The position numbers were made by a program, and so were the translations under genes. Below, piece by piece: positions 45,340-55,081 of a DNA stretch of 64,000 nucleotides (position 1 is the first letter of the stretch; each line of letters begins with the position of its first letter). The DNA comes from Angomonas deanei. Lineage: Eukaryota; Euglenozoa; Kinetoplastea; Trypanosomatida; Trypanosomatidae. The notes under the pieces were generated by a model, which worked only from the letters and a program-made list of their open reading frames with translations, did not search any database and was not told where the DNA came from. The stretch spans positions 496,001 to 560,000 of the forward strand of contig LR877153.1 in the NCBI GenBank assembly GCA_903995115.1. Direction: 5' to 3'.

Positions 45340-47196
45340 TTAAAAATGAGAGTTCTGCGTTCCCCGCTTGATTGCCGTCAGCAGTTCGTCAATATTATCA
45401 CACTCCGCACACAGCTGCTCCAGCTCGGCCGGCGTGAAACCTTTCGACATATTCGCCTTGTCCGACAGCAGGAGGTCGTTCACCTCTTCCTGCCGTGCCA
45501 TCTCCGCGATGGGCCCTTGCAGCTCTTTTCTAATCTCATTCAGCGTCTCCTCGTTCAACTTTCCGCTGCAGGCGTTGTAGTGTCGTATCATCTCAATGGC
45601 ACAGTCGGCACTGAAGAGCCCCATGAAGAGCTTCATGGTGACGACGCCAGGACGGAGGAGGGCGGGATCGAGGTGTTGGATGTGGTTGGTGGTGAGAATC
45701 ACAATACGGCCAGGGGAGTCGAGGACCCCGTTGAGTGCCTCTAACATACCTTTGATGGAGAGCTTATCGGAATTCTTTTTTGACTTCATGCCCACCTTTT
45801 CCACTTTCACCACCTTCTCCTTCTTTTTCTTTTCCTTTTTATCGTCGTCCCCTTCACCTTCGGATTCCTCCCCTTCTTCCTCCTCCTCTTCGTCCTTCTT
45901 GTCTTCTCCTCCCTCATCGGGGGATTCCCCGTCCTTGCTTGGTGAGGTCTCCTCTGTCTTCGCCTCTTCTTCCTTGTCTTCCGGGGCGGGGGTGGTCTCT
46001 CCTTCCTCTCGCACCTCCAGGTGAATGTCCGTCTTCGCCTCCACCTTCTTCTTGAGAGTGTCGGTGGCGGCGTCGACATCCTCGAGCACGTAAATCACCT
46101 CCTTCGGGGGGATTTTGTGGTTCTTTCGGTTTCCGTCCTCGTCCAAGGAGGTACACTTCCCGTCGTACATGAATGACATGAGTCGTCGGTTCGTCTTGAC
46201 ACGCGCGAGAGGGATGGAAAAGATGCTGCGCTTCGTATGGGCGGCGATGGCCTTCACCAGACTGGTTTTACCCGTCCCAGGTGGCCCATAGAGCAGGATG
46301 ACCAGCTTGTGTGGGTGCCCCGGCACGGCGAACTTCCCCGCCCGCGCCTCGAATTGATCCACCAGCTGCACCAGACTTTTCTTCTGGGGGAAAAAGAGCG
46401 ACTTAAACGTCTTTTCCTCCACCAGCGGGTAACGTTGGCAGGTGATGTCATTTTTATCGTCGTCGTCCTCTCCCTCCGCCGCGACCGAGATGGGCTTTTC
46501 CTTCAAGAGCGGTTGGTAAAGGTAGCGGGTGGAGCCGCTCTTCTTTTTGCTCTCCTTCTTGAACCACTCATACGCCTCCTTCACCAGCTCGTAGGTTTCA
46601 TCCACGCGGCTAAACTGAGAAATGTTGGCGTAGAGCCCAATCGTGGATAGCTTCTCCCCCTTCGGCGCCTTCTTCCTCTTATCGTCCCCTCCCTTCTGTT
46701 GCTGCTGTTGTTGCTCACCATTGTTATCCTCCTCGCTGTCATCCTCGATACTCATCGACAGTGCATTGCCGTTGATCTCGACGTCCTCCCCTTTTGTGGG
46801 AGTCGTCCGAACCTGATAGTAATGTTTGAGGAGCTCTGCCATGTCGGCATCCGCGGGGGCGGAGACGGCGGCACGGACATACTCGTAATCACCCGTGTCA
46901 AATTGCGGCTTGATCTTCTTGGCGGTGTACTGCAACACTGCCTCCCGCAGTATAATGTTCTCGTTGAACGCGGAGCTGTTACGATTTGCCTTGTACGCTT
47001 TTATTTTTGTTCTGGAGGAAGTGTTCAAGTAATGCAATCCACGTTCTACCATATTTGGAAAGGTGGAGCGGAAAAAACTATAAATGTTGGACATGATGAG
47101 GGGAATCAACATGGCCAGAATCATGTCTAGTATTAAGTTGCCTGTCCTCAAAGAGGACATGAAGTTAAGGTTTACCAGGGAAAGATAGGCGTCCAT
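45340..47196 (-). CDS. BCS1-like AAA ATPase with acidic insertion
   Basis: The protein has 618 aa from the ATG at 47196. An N-terminal helix (residues ~18-42, GNLILDMILAMLIPLIMSNI) anchors it in a membrane, as in BCS1. The BCS1-type region follows. The AAA domain has Walker A YGPPGTGKTSLVKAIAAH, Walker B KEVIYVLEDVDAA, sensor 1 in IVILTTNHIQHLDPALLRPG and the characteristic GMLEALNGVLDSPGR. Between Walker B and GMLEALNG lies an insertion of about 100 residues rich in Glu, Asp and Lys. The second Arg after LLRPG (usually RPGR) is Val here. BCS1 assembles Rieske iron-sulfur protein into complex III; this paralogue may be distinct. Confidence 0.88.
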   Translation of the reverse strand: MDAYLSLVNLNFMSSLRTGNLILDMILAMLIPLIMSNIYSFFRSTFPNMVERGLHYLNTSSRTKIKAYKANRNSSAFNENIILREAVLQYTAKKIKPQFDTGDYEYVRAAVSAPADADMAELLKHYYQVRTTPTKGEDVEINGNALSMSIEDDSEEDNNGEQQQQQQKGGDDKRKKAPKGEKLSTIGLYANISQFSRVDETYELVKEAYEWFKKESKKKSGSTRYLYQPLLKEKPISVAAEGEDDDDKNDITCQRYPLVEEKTFKSLFFPQKKSLVQLVDQFEARAGKFAVPGHPHKLVILLYGPPGTGKTSLVKAIAAHTKRSIFSIPLARVKTNRRLMSFMYDGKCTSLDEDGNRKNHKIPPKEVIYVLEDVDAATDTLKKKVEAKTDIHLEVREEGETTPAPEDKEEEAKTEETSPSKDGESPDEGGEDKKDEEEEEEGEESEGEGDDDKKEKKKKEKVVKVEKVGMKSKKNSDKLSIKGMLEALNGVLDSPGRIVILTTNHIQHLDPALLRPGVVTMKLFMGLFSADCAIEMIRHYNACSGKLNEETLNEIRKELQGPIAEMARQEEVNDLLLSDKANMSKGFTPAELEQLCAECDNIDELLTAIKRGTQNSHF

Positions 47197-47464
47197 TGTT
47201 TTTTGTTTAAATGTATAATGTAAAAAAAAAAAAAAAAGTGGACTGATCTGCCTTCTCTGTTTTTTGTTTTTTAAAAGTCGCTTTATGTCTATTATCAACT
47301 AACTCACTAGAGATGTAGAAGAGGGAGGGGAGAAGGTATTAGCAAAATTTCTATTTGCCCATTAAATGTTATTTCTTATTGTATTTGCAGGCAGAATAGT
47401 GTTTTTTTTTTTTTTTAAAGTTATTAAAAACAATGAAGCATTTTTTGAGATAGCACAACATTCA

Positions 47465-48380
47465 TCACAGCTTGGGGGCAAAGAGAGACTTTGCTTGCAG
47501 TCCATATACCAAGAAGGATAACACAGGAAATGGCTCCTTGAACAATTTCGCCTCCACCGCCTTCCGTCGACCCTCTCGGTCACCTGTCGTCGGTGCATAC
47601 TTTTCTTCAATACGGTGTAAAATGGTTTCCACACACTTCTGTCTGTCTTGCTGCGCCGCTTCGCTCTTCTTTTTACTCGAATTCTGTTTGTAATAGGCGT
47701 TCTCAAGGGTGGCAGGCCCAATGAACCACTCCCGTGGCATCGTGGAGAGACACAGCAGGAGTGCGTCACGCCCGGCACTGTTCATGCGTGCAGAGAACGG
47801 CACGCACACCAGACGGCCAGACCCCTCTTCCTCGTCGGAGCGGTCCCCCACCACCATTTGATACGCTTGACGACAGTGATGAAACACGTATACGGCAATG
47901 TTGGTGTTGTTGGTGCCGACAGGGGTGAAATCTTCCTTCATGTGGACGATGGACGGTTTGTAGTGTGTGGCGGCAAACGTCTTTTCTCTCAACGCGTATG
48001 TAATCTTGGTGGCACTGTTGACGGAATACGCCTGTAGGACTAAAAACTGGGAAAAGAGCGGAACAGACGCCAGCGGGTCGAACGGCTCCACGGGTTCGCT
48101 GTATCCACTGAGGGTATCCCCATTTAGCACGGTGATGTATTGCGGGAGACGACGGACAAACGACCAGTACGAGTACACCTCCGCGTCCACCTGCGTCAAC
48201 TGTGCTTCAATGAACTGTTTCAGGAAGTACTTGTTTCCCACGTGAATACGGGACGCGTTTTTACTGACGACAGCGCTGGAGGGTGACGGCGTGGCATCGC
48301 CCGCCTGTTCGCCGGATCCGCTCTTATTCTCGTCTGACGTCCCTTCCGTGCTTGTCTTCTTCGTTTCGGAAGGAACATCA
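47465..48380 (-). CDS. PLP-fold pseudoenzyme-like protein, C-terminal segment
   Basis: This is the continuation, one base out of frame, of the gene starting at 50027. It begins GDVPSETKKTSTEGTSDENK, is Ser/Glu-rich for about 50 residues, and then folded-looking: HVGNKYFLKQFIEAQLTQVD, SYWSFVRRLPQYITVLNGDT, IAVYVFHHCRQAYQMVVGDR and CVPFSARMNSAGRDALLLCL. The C-terminus ends VYGLQAKSLFAPKL. This would correspond to the C-terminal small domain of a Cys/Met-metabolism PLP enzyme in position, but I see no clear sequence match. The true join is at the CCCC-GGG run beside the TGA of the upstream frame (48378-48387). Confidence 0.6.
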
Positions 48381-50027
48381 CCCGGGGAGCAGTTGCGACC
48401 CCAGCACGGGTGGTTGGCCGGCCACCGCCCTCTTCCACCAGGTGGCCAGGAGCGGAGAGGAGGACAGTGCATCGGTAGAAACAGTGTACAGGTATTCCAT
48501 CAAACCCTTCACCTGCTGGGCCGACTCAAAGGTCAACAGATGCCGTAACTGCTGCGCGACCGCCGTACCGCTCGCCTCTTGGTTCGCCAGGTTGGATTGC
48601 AAAAGTGCTAACCGACTGTCGAAGAAGGCCAATAATTGTTCCACCATTTTATCTTTGGAGATGGAGTAACTCAGTGTGCTGCCGTGATTCTCCTTTCCAT
48701 GTGCCGGACCATCCTTGCTGGGTAAGACGCTGTTAATCGTCTGCGAGACGAGCTCCGTGGCCGCTTTTAGGGAAACGTTAATGCTCGTCAGGTAGAATAA
48801 AACCAACGCGTAGTCGTACTTGTTCGTCATAAAGAAGAGACTCAGCTGCTTCAACAGGGAGAGATGAAAGCTCATGTCCGACGCCGGCGCCAGTGCATGA
48901 CGCATGTGATGGGAGAGGTACTTACGCAAACTCTCGTCGCTGTGCGAGTGGTGCACGCCTATGGCACCTCCTAGGAGGGAGGGGCCTTCCAAGCTAACAA
49001 TCGTAAAGTCCACCTTCTTCTCACCACCAGTGTGGTGGTCGTCTTGGTGCATCAGGCTCCCAATATTCACGGTGGGAGATGTGATCTCAACCGCAAAGGT
49101 TTGACCATTGTTTTGGATAGAGGAGAGAAACTGCAGTACTTCCGTCTTGTTGCTCACCGATTTCGTGAATAGATCACAAAAGACAAAGAGGCAATGAAAC
49201 TCGCTGAAAAAGGTGCTCGTGCCCATCTTTTCGGTTGCACGGTTCGTGGCCTTGGGCTCTTCTTTTTTCTCCTTACCGAGTAGCCGCTGAAAAAATCGGC
49301 CGGGATTACGACTAGACGTGTTATCGTCCGTCTTGGTTAATGTCGGCTGATCTTCCGCCGTGCTGACTTTGGAACTATTCTCCTTTTGATGGGCGTCGTA
49401 GTCTTTTTTGAACTCTCTCAGCGTCTGCCCCAATTCCTGCACATCCACAAAGAGCGCATTGCCGTTTGGCGCGGTGCCCACGTCGTACAAGACGACGGAG
49501 AGAGAGGTCTCGCGGCGGTGGAGGTGCAGCACATCGTACACGGCGGTGGATGCCCCCATCAAGACCCCAGGGAGACACACGACACACTTTTCTCCTTCCC
49601 GTGTCGCCATGAAGGAGGAGAGTAGGGCCTGGAAGAGGACGCCCGTGGAGGCCGCAAACAGCAAGCGCTCGCTGCCCACCTCGTCTTCCTGGGCTGCCCG
49701 CTGCGTGTGAAGCGAGATCTGCCGGCTTCGGTCGAGGAACTGACCCAAGCTAGCGTCCTTATCGTCACCAATGCTATTCTGATTCTTGGACGGTGCGGCA
49801 ATCTTCTTTTTCCAAAGCGCGTCACTCACCGCACGACGACCGCGATGTGCTGGGAAAGACGTGTGCAGCACTGTCCGACCTAGCAGCTCCAGCTGCTGAC
49901 GGGGCATGGTGAAGGTGGGATACAGCCGTAGGGATAGTTCCTTCCACCAGCGACGCTCATCCACGAAAGGGGCATCTGCCTCCTTTTCCTTCTTCCCTTG
50001 GTCCACCGTTGTGATAGTGCCTGACAT
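48378..50027 (-). CDS. PLP-fold pseudoenzyme-like protein (Cys/Met metabolism type), N-terminal segment
   Basis: The segment has 549 codons from an ATG at 50027. The order of motifs follows the cystathionine-synthase/lyase family: LLFAASTGVLFQALLSSFMA (family: faSGMaAixaxLxxll), CVVCLPGVLMGASTAVYDVL (family: dxVYGGTxxlf), CDLFTKSVSNKTEVLQFLSS (family: ExPsNPxlxvxDI), FAVEITSPTVNIGSLM (family: VVDNTFxTPxxxxPL) and VSLEGPSLLGGAIGVHH (family: HSxTKYxxGHsDvxgG). The cofactor Lys of the SxTK motif and the pyridine Asp of VVDNT are not conserved (Gly and Glu). A long charged insert lies in the middle. It is probably not catalytic (inference). Confidence 0.6.
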   Translation of the reverse strand: MSGTITTVDQGKKEKEADAPFVDERRWWKELSLRLYPTFTMPRQQLELLGRTVLHTSFPAHRGRRAVSDALWKKKIAAPSKNQNSIGDDKDASLGQFLDRSRQISLHTQRAAQEDEVGSERLLFAASTGVLFQALLSSFMATREGEKCVVCLPGVLMGASTAVYDVLHLHRRETSLSVVLYDVGTAPNGNALFVDVQELGQTLREFKKDYDAHQKENSSKVSTAEDQPTLTKTDDNTSSRNPGRFFQRLLGKEKKEEPKATNRATEKMGTSTFFSEFHCLFVFCDLFTKSVSNKTEVLQFLSSIQNNGQTFAVEITSPTVNIGSLMHQDDHHTGGEKKVDFTIVSLEGPSLLGGAIGVHHSHSDESLRKYLSHHMRHALAPASDMSFHLSLLKQLSLFFMTNKYDYALVLFYLTSINVSLKAATELVSQTINSVLPSKDGPAHGKENHGSTLSYSISKDKMVEQLLAFFDSRLALLQSNLANQEASGTAVAQQLRHLLTFESAQQVKGLMEYLYTVSTDALSSSPLLATWWKRAVAGQPPVLGSQLLPG

Positions 50028-50192
50028 TTATTTAATGAATAATTTTCACCTACTTTTAAAAACACATAAAAAGAGAAATAAGTATGTGTGTGTGAAATTA
50101 GTATATCATTTTTGAAATGCATTTACTTTATTGTTCCGTTCTTTTTTTTTTCTTCTGGTTGAATAACTGATACATTCTAAATATTTTTTACA

Positions 50193-51287
50193 TCATTCCG
50201 CGGTCGCGCCACCACCACCGGTAGCCCCGGAGACCCTTTCCGTCTCCATTTTTAATCTAATCGACAGTTGCTGGTTGGTTCGTCGGAGGTATTGCAGCTC
50301 CTCTTGTTCATCCTTGTTGCGCTTGAACCGCTCCTGCTCGTACCTCTTGTTCATCTCCGCCTGTTGTTTTCGCAGCGCCGCCTTCCGCGCTTCAATTTCT
50401 CGTTTTTCGGCCTCCAACGCCGCAATACGCTTTTTTAGATCCTCCTCCGACGAGCGGTCGGCGTTTTGCTTCCTAGACGCAAAGTAGTCTGCCCGGTTCC
50501 TCAGGTTGGAGTGCAGCAGCAAACTTTGGTGCAACTCATCCCGAAGGCGCTGCAGTAGCACCCCCCGTGCCGGCTCCTCCAGCGTCACCTGCCGGATTAC
50601 CTCACTAAACACATCCTCGTACACTTCTCGCCGTATCGCGCAGAGTCCGGTGGGCTTCGCGCGGCGCAGCTCGAGCCGCTGTATCATGGCGCGGTGGAGG
50701 GCGGTGACATCTTCTCTGGAGGCGGGCTGCGCGGAGACACGGACGACGGTGCTCTTTCGTTCGTCGGGGCTAACCGAGTCCTCCTCCACATTCTCTTCGG
50801 ACACTTCCTGCGGTGGAAAGATGGAGTACAGTATCTTCTTGGGATCGTTCGCCCTACGCATCACGGCGGTGTCTACCGTGGTGTCACTAGCCTTGCCGGT
50901 GCCGGTCTTCTTTTGAGAGATGTAAGTCCCCTCTCGCAAGTGAAAGGGCTTCGACACCCCACTGTCCTCCTTCGGCTTTGCCCGTCTGCCCGCCAGCACC
51001 GTTGGAGGAGCGGACGCACTAAAGTTCTGTCGTTGTCCCTTTTTCGGGGAAGACGTATCCTTCATGGACTCCAAGTAAGCCTGTCTCGCCGCGTCCTTCA
51101 CGGCCGCTAGTCGCGCCACGGGAATGGGGGAGCGGGGCTGTGACTTGTTCGCATCGGCGTACTTGGTGCTACTATGATCGTTATTATACATGACGCTACC
51201 TTCCACGACGGTCGAGCTGGTGCCGACATTGTTGTTTATTTCAAACTGCAAAAACGGTTGAAAAATACTATTCGCGGTCTGCGTCAT
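50193..51287 (-). CDS. DNALI1: Axonemal inner-arm dynein light chain p28 (DNALI1)
   Basis: The protein has 364 aa from the ATG at 51287. After a disordered N-terminus of about 150 residues it matches p28/DNALI1: PKKILYSIFPPQEV (family: PxKILNSILPPREW), QPASREDVTALHRAMIQRLE (family: ATRLDVxxLQEQLDxRLQ), TGLCAIRREVYEDVFSEVIR (family: TGICPVRRELYxQCFDELIR), QVTLEEPARGVLLQRLRDEL and the coiled-coil end EELQYLRRTNQQLSIRLKME (family: EEIQFLKRTNQQLKAQL). p28 is a light chain of single-headed inner-arm dyneins in motile flagella. The longer N-terminus may be lineage-specific. This gene shows the organism builds a motile axoneme. Confidence 0.96.
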   Translation of the reverse strand: MTQTANSIFQPFLQFEINNNVGTSSTVVEGSVMYNNDHSSTKYADANKSQPRSPIPVARLAAVKDAARQAYLESMKDTSSPKKGQRQNFSASAPPTVLAGRRAKPKEDSGVSKPFHLREGTYISQKKTGTGKASDTTVDTAVMRRANDPKKILYSIFPPQEVSEENVEEDSVSPDERKSTVVRVSAQPASREDVTALHRAMIQRLELRRAKPTGLCAIRREVYEDVFSEVIRQVTLEEPARGVLLQRLRDELHQSLLLHSNLRNRADYFASRKQNADRSSEEDLKKRIAALEAEKREIEARKAALRKQQAEMNKRYEQERFKRNKDEQEELQYLRRTNQQLSIRLKMETERVSGATGGGGATAE

Positions 51288-51504
51288 TCTCTCTCGTCTC
51301 ACTATGGGGTCTTCTTTTTCTTTATATGTACAAGACTTTGGGATTAAAAAAAAAAAGGAGGGAAAATTGTATGTGCTCTGGAGTAATACACCGCGTCGTG
51401 TTTTTTGCTTGTGTTTTTACAACAATTGAAATCCAATTTCCATACTGCTTTTTACGAAATATAGAAGTTGTACAGTTTTTTTTTTTTTTTTTTTTTGTAT
51501 TACA

Positions 51505-53478
51505 TTAGACGTCCGTCTCATCCACCGCTAAAGTGCGGTAGATACCAAAACCTAGGTTAGGGTCTGCCGCCACCGCCCGCTGATTGTAGCGGTACACCTC
51601 CATCAGCTCCGACACCTCCTCCTCGGTGAACACTTCCTCTGCTAAACACCGCAATACCGTCGTGCCTTCGTCGGTGAGCTCCTCGAGAGAGGCGCCCAGC
51701 CCCACTAGCAGTTTGGCAATCGTAAAGTTGTGCTCCTCAATGGCGTACTGCAGCGCGGGGACGGCGGTGTCACGGAGGGGGTTGGCGCTCACCTGACCAT
51801 TCACACTGGGCTGCTTGAGTACAAACTTCACCGTCACCACATCGACGTCGGTGTTGCGGAATAGAAGGTGGAAGAGGGTCTTGGGGGAGTAAATGCTCTT
51901 GGAGGCCATCGGGAGGGACTCGAGGATGGCTCGCACTCGCTGCTCTTCCTGCTGATACTCCTCGCTGTAGGGACTGGGGTCGGTGAGGGTGACGTGCTTC
52001 TCGCTGTCAATCCCGAAGGCCGACGTCGCCTCGCCGGACTTGTACTCCACCGGCTTCCCATCGATGCCACCCATGGACATACTCAGCGACAGCGTACGCA
52101 CTTGCTTACTTCCTCGGTCCGTGGACAGGGAGAGACGCTTGGAGGCATTGTTGGAGTCTTCCCCGGTAGGGGCCGTCTTGGCGCCCCGTGGCACCACCAC
52201 CTTCACCCGCCGGCTGATCAGGTCGAGCACCCCGACGAACTGGCCGTGCCGCTCCCGCACCTTTTCTAGCAGGGAAGGCATCTTCTGACTCATCACCTGC
52301 ACCGCCGGCTTATCGTACAGCTTCTCCTCCAGACGGGTGTAAATCTCGTCCCAGAAGTAGTTGACAAACGTGTTGAGGAAGGACGAGGTGGAGGAGATGG
52401 TGGAGGGGTTGAGCGACTTGGAGAGGGTGATCTCCGCGCTCCAGCCGTTGACGAGGTCGGGGAGGGGGCAGCTCTCATTGAGGCCTAACATCTCGTACAG
52501 CGGGGCCGCCTCGCAGAGCAGGATGACCGACTTGGAAAGGAGGAAGCGGGGGAGATTGAGAAAGAGCAGCCGCATCATGCCGGAGCGCACCTTGTCCAGA
52601 GGCGTCACATGCTTGTCCACCTTCATTTGAAGCAGGTCGACAAAGGTGAGGGTGTGGGCATCCACGTCGGTGGTCGACTTGTTAATGTGTGCTGACATTT
52701 TCTTCAGCACCTTGGTCATGCGTCGGCTACTCTGCGGTCGCTTCATACTCTCACTGAGGTCCTCGCTGATGGTATGGGGGACGATAGACTTGGCCCCACC
52801 CGAGCGAGGCGAGGTGAGGAGGGCCAGCAGCAACAGCACGAGGTCACTCTGAAACACTTTTTGGTGTCGAAAGTGTGCATTCGAGGTGTCGTTGGCTTGA
52901 TCTTCGCCTACCACTGCAGGGCCAGCGGTGTAGAGGTAAAAGTTCTTGGTCACCAGAGGGTCGTGCAGGGCGCCGTCCTCCACGTGCGTCTCGTTCAGAA
53001 ACTCCTGCAGGCAGGCCTCTAGCGTGTGCTTGGACGGCGGCTTACCCGCTGCCTCCCGCAGGAGACGGCGTCGCAACTCGGTGATGGTGTTGATTAATAA
53101 TGGGGAAGGAAGCAGCACGGGATCGAGAATCGTCTGACGCTCCTTTATCTTTGTCTCCTTTTCCTTTTCTTGCTCAATCTGGTCTAGTACAAAACTTTCC
53201 GTAAGAGGATTGTCGTCCTCGTCCTGTTCCTCCTCCTCCTCGTTGTCCTCCATCTTTAGTTCCTTCAGCTGCGTGATGCGCTTCTTGTACAGCTTCTTCC
53301 ATTCCTCAATCTTTACCTCGGGCGCCACCATGTACAGCCACAGCGCTAGTCGTATCGCCTCATTGCTCGTGAGGAACTCCAATCGCGGTGGATTGCTGGG
53401 GGTGATCCCCGCCGTGAGCAGTGCCTGAATGTTATTGCGTGCCTCCGCCGTGAGGGGAGAGGCAATTTCCTTCCACCT
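51505..53478 (-). CDS. Acidic ankyrin-like protein, C-terminal segment
   Basis: This is the continuation, in the next frame, of the gene starting at 55081. Natural sequence begins WKEIASPLTAEARNNIQALL and includes a charged helical region (KIEEWKKLYKKRITQLKELK). A middle part with LVLLLLALLTSPRSGGAKSI follows. Near the C-terminus, PALQYAIEEHNFTIAKLLVG then LGASLEELTDEGTTVLRCLA resembles an ankyrin repeat pair. It ends YRTLAVDETDV. The apparent start at 53382 is a TTG inside a continuous open frame, so it is not an initiator. No enzymatic motif is seen. Confidence 0.65.
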   Translation of the reverse strand, partial: RWKEIASPLTAEARNNIQALLTAGITPSNPPRLEFLTSNEAIRLALWLYMVAPEVKIEEWKKLYKKRITQLKELKMEDNEEEEEQDEDDNPLTESFVLDQIEQEKEKETKIKERQTILDPVLLPSPLLINTITELRRRLLREAAGKPPSKHTLEACLQEFLNETHVEDGALHDPLVTKNFYLYTAGPAVVGEDQANDTSNAHFRHQKVFQSDLVLLLLALLTSPRSGGAKSIVPHTISEDLSESMKRPQSSRRMTKVLKKMSAHINKSTTDVDAHTLTFVDLLQMKVDKHVTPLDKVRSGMMRLLFLNLPRFLLSKSVILLCEAAPLYEMLGLNESCPLPDLVNGWSAEITLSKSLNPSTISSTSSFLNTFVNYFWDEIYTRLEEKLYDKPAVQVMSQKMPSLLEKVRERHGQFVGVLDLISRRVKVVVPRGAKTAPTGEDSNNASKRLSLSTDRGSKQVRTLSLSMSMGGIDGKPVEYKSGEATSAFGIDSEKHVTLTDPSPYSEEYQQEEQRVRAILESLPMASKSIYSPKTLFHLLFRNTDVDVVTVKFVLKQPSVNGQVSANPLRDTAVPALQYAIEEHNFTIAKLLVGLGASLEELTDEGTTVLRCLAEEVFTEEEVSELMEVYRYNQRAVAADPNLGFGIYRTLAVDETDV

Positions 53479-55081
53479 GCTTTAACAAAATGAGTGTGTC
53501 GGCCTTTTCTTTTTTTGTCTTGCTGATCAGCTGGGCACCACCAATGAGGACGGGCGGGAGTTCCTCCTTGCCTTTATTGGCACTGTCTGCCGCCGCGCGT
53601 GCCACGGAGAGGTATCGAGGGGTAAAGAAGAGGTTAAAATCTAACACCCGAGACGGCAGCTTGTAGGGCAGACGGTGCTCGTCCTTGGATCGCACCGACA
53701 GTAGCGCTGTGTACAGCGTCGACAGATAGGGGAAGGCGGCGATGAAGTCCTTACGGAGCCAGTCCTCCAGCGCCTGCAGGCTATTGGGCACGGACTGCTT
53801 CTGCAGTAGACAGAATCGGAGCGCGGTGGGGCAGCACAGAATACTCAGCAGCAACCCATCCATCTTGAGGAGTGTCGTGTAGTCGAAATCCGGTACGACC
53901 ACCACAGACTTGTCGGCGCGCCGTGCCGCAGCCTTTCCACTACCATTCTCCTCATCCTCCTCCTCTTCTTCTTCCTCTTCCGGCTCCTCCTCCTCGCCTT
54001 CCTTCCCTCCTTCTTTTCGTTGATTCTTTACCTGCAGTGTATACAGCCTGGGGTGCACACTCAGGAGAAGCCACTCCTCGTTATTGCGGTCGTAGCAGAG
54101 GTAGAAGACATAGCGGGAGTAGGGGAAGTTGGGAATGCTATAAAGGGGTACGACACTCTGGGACGGTCCGCTGTCTCGTGCCACCGGCTTCTCTCCAGCG
54201 TTAGAGTGAACCGATGGGATACGCTTCTCTGAATTGTCCTTACTGCTGCTGTCCTCCTTTTCCCCGTCGTGCTCCTCCTCCGAGTCCTCGTCGGTGGGCC
54301 GCACGCTATCGGCAAAGGCATCGTTCTGATGAAAGTAGCTGAGCCGCTTCTTCACCGGCGCCACGCGCACCCCATCTTCGTTGACCTCTTCCTCCTCCTC
54401 CTCTCCCTCTTCCGCCTCGCCGTCACTCTTCTCTACCCCGAAACTCACCGACTGTCCCTTCTTGTTCGGTTTGAGCACCGGTGCGGGGGGTAGTGCCCAG
54501 CCATACATGGCCGCCAGCACCCGCTCCACGTACACGGCATCATTGGACAGTAGGGAGGGTAGCCAATACGGCGGTGGGGGTGGGTTAGGGTTATCCAGTC
54601 GATTGACCTCCTCGAACCCCTCTGCCTCCTCCTCCTCCTCGTCGTCTGCCCCCTCACCGGCGAGTGCCTCATCCTGCTCCGTGCAGTACTGCTGGAAGGC
54701 ACGCCGGCCATCCACATCCTCTTGCAACTGCCGCAGCACATTCTCCCTGACCATCTCTCGTAGATTCTTCTTGTAGCGCTTCGCAAATAGGTCGTACTGG
54801 ATATCCTCCGGCATGACCACTCGTACGTTAATCTTTTCGAGTGGGGTCTGCTTGGCATCTTTTTTTGCCGCTTCCTCCTCCTCGTCGGTGTGGATGGCTC
54901 GCAGGTTCACCACCACCTCCGACACACTCTCTCGTCTAGACGGCAACTTTTCTAAAAAGCGAGGGTCCACCTCTTTTTCGGGTTCTTTGGTTTCCTGCTG
55001 TTCTTCATCGTCGCTCCTTGCTTCGTTGCGTTCTTCGTCCTCTTCCTCTTCGTGAACGGATCTCTCTTCGTCGGAGTCCAT
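53432..55081 (-). CDS. Acidic ankyrin-like protein, N-terminal segment
   Basis: The segment has 549 codons from an ATG at 55081, directly preceded by an 18-base A run on the sense strand. The N-terminal 50 residues are almost wholly acidic and Arg-rich. Several Glu/Asp runs recur (near ADDEEEEEAEGFEEVNRLDN and in the GEEEEPEEEEEEEEDEENGS region). Between them are folded-looking segments: IQYDLFAKRYKKNLREMVRE, RYVFYLCYDRNNEEWLLLSV and PYLSTLYTALLSVRSKDEHR. The frame ends after KTKKEKADTLILLKQ; one surplus G near 53475 separates it from the C-terminal segment. The combined length of about 1,180 aa is unlike any family I know. Confidence 0.65.
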   Translation of the reverse strand: MDSDEERSVHEEEEDEERNEARSDDEEQQETKEPEKEVDPRFLEKLPSRRESVSEVVVNLRAIHTDEEEEAAKKDAKQTPLEKINVRVVMPEDIQYDLFAKRYKKNLREMVRENVLRQLQEDVDGRRAFQQYCTEQDEALAGEGADDEEEEEAEGFEEVNRLDNPNPPPPPYWLPSLLSNDAVYVERVLAAMYGWALPPAPVLKPNKKGQSVSFGVEKSDGEAEEGEEEEEEVNEDGVRVAPVKKRLSYFHQNDAFADSVRPTDEDSEEEHDGEKEDSSSKDNSEKRIPSVHSNAGEKPVARDSGPSQSVVPLYSIPNFPYSRYVFYLCYDRNNEEWLLLSVHPRLYTLQVKNQRKEGGKEGEEEEPEEEEEEEEDEENGSGKAAARRADKSVVVVPDFDYTTLLKMDGLLLSILCCPTALRFCLLQKQSVPNSLQALEDWLRKDFIAAFPYLSTLYTALLSVRSKDEHRLPYKLPSRVLDFNLFFTPRYLSVARAAADSANKGKEELPPVLIGGAQLISKTKKEKADTLILLKQVEGNCLSPHGGGTQ

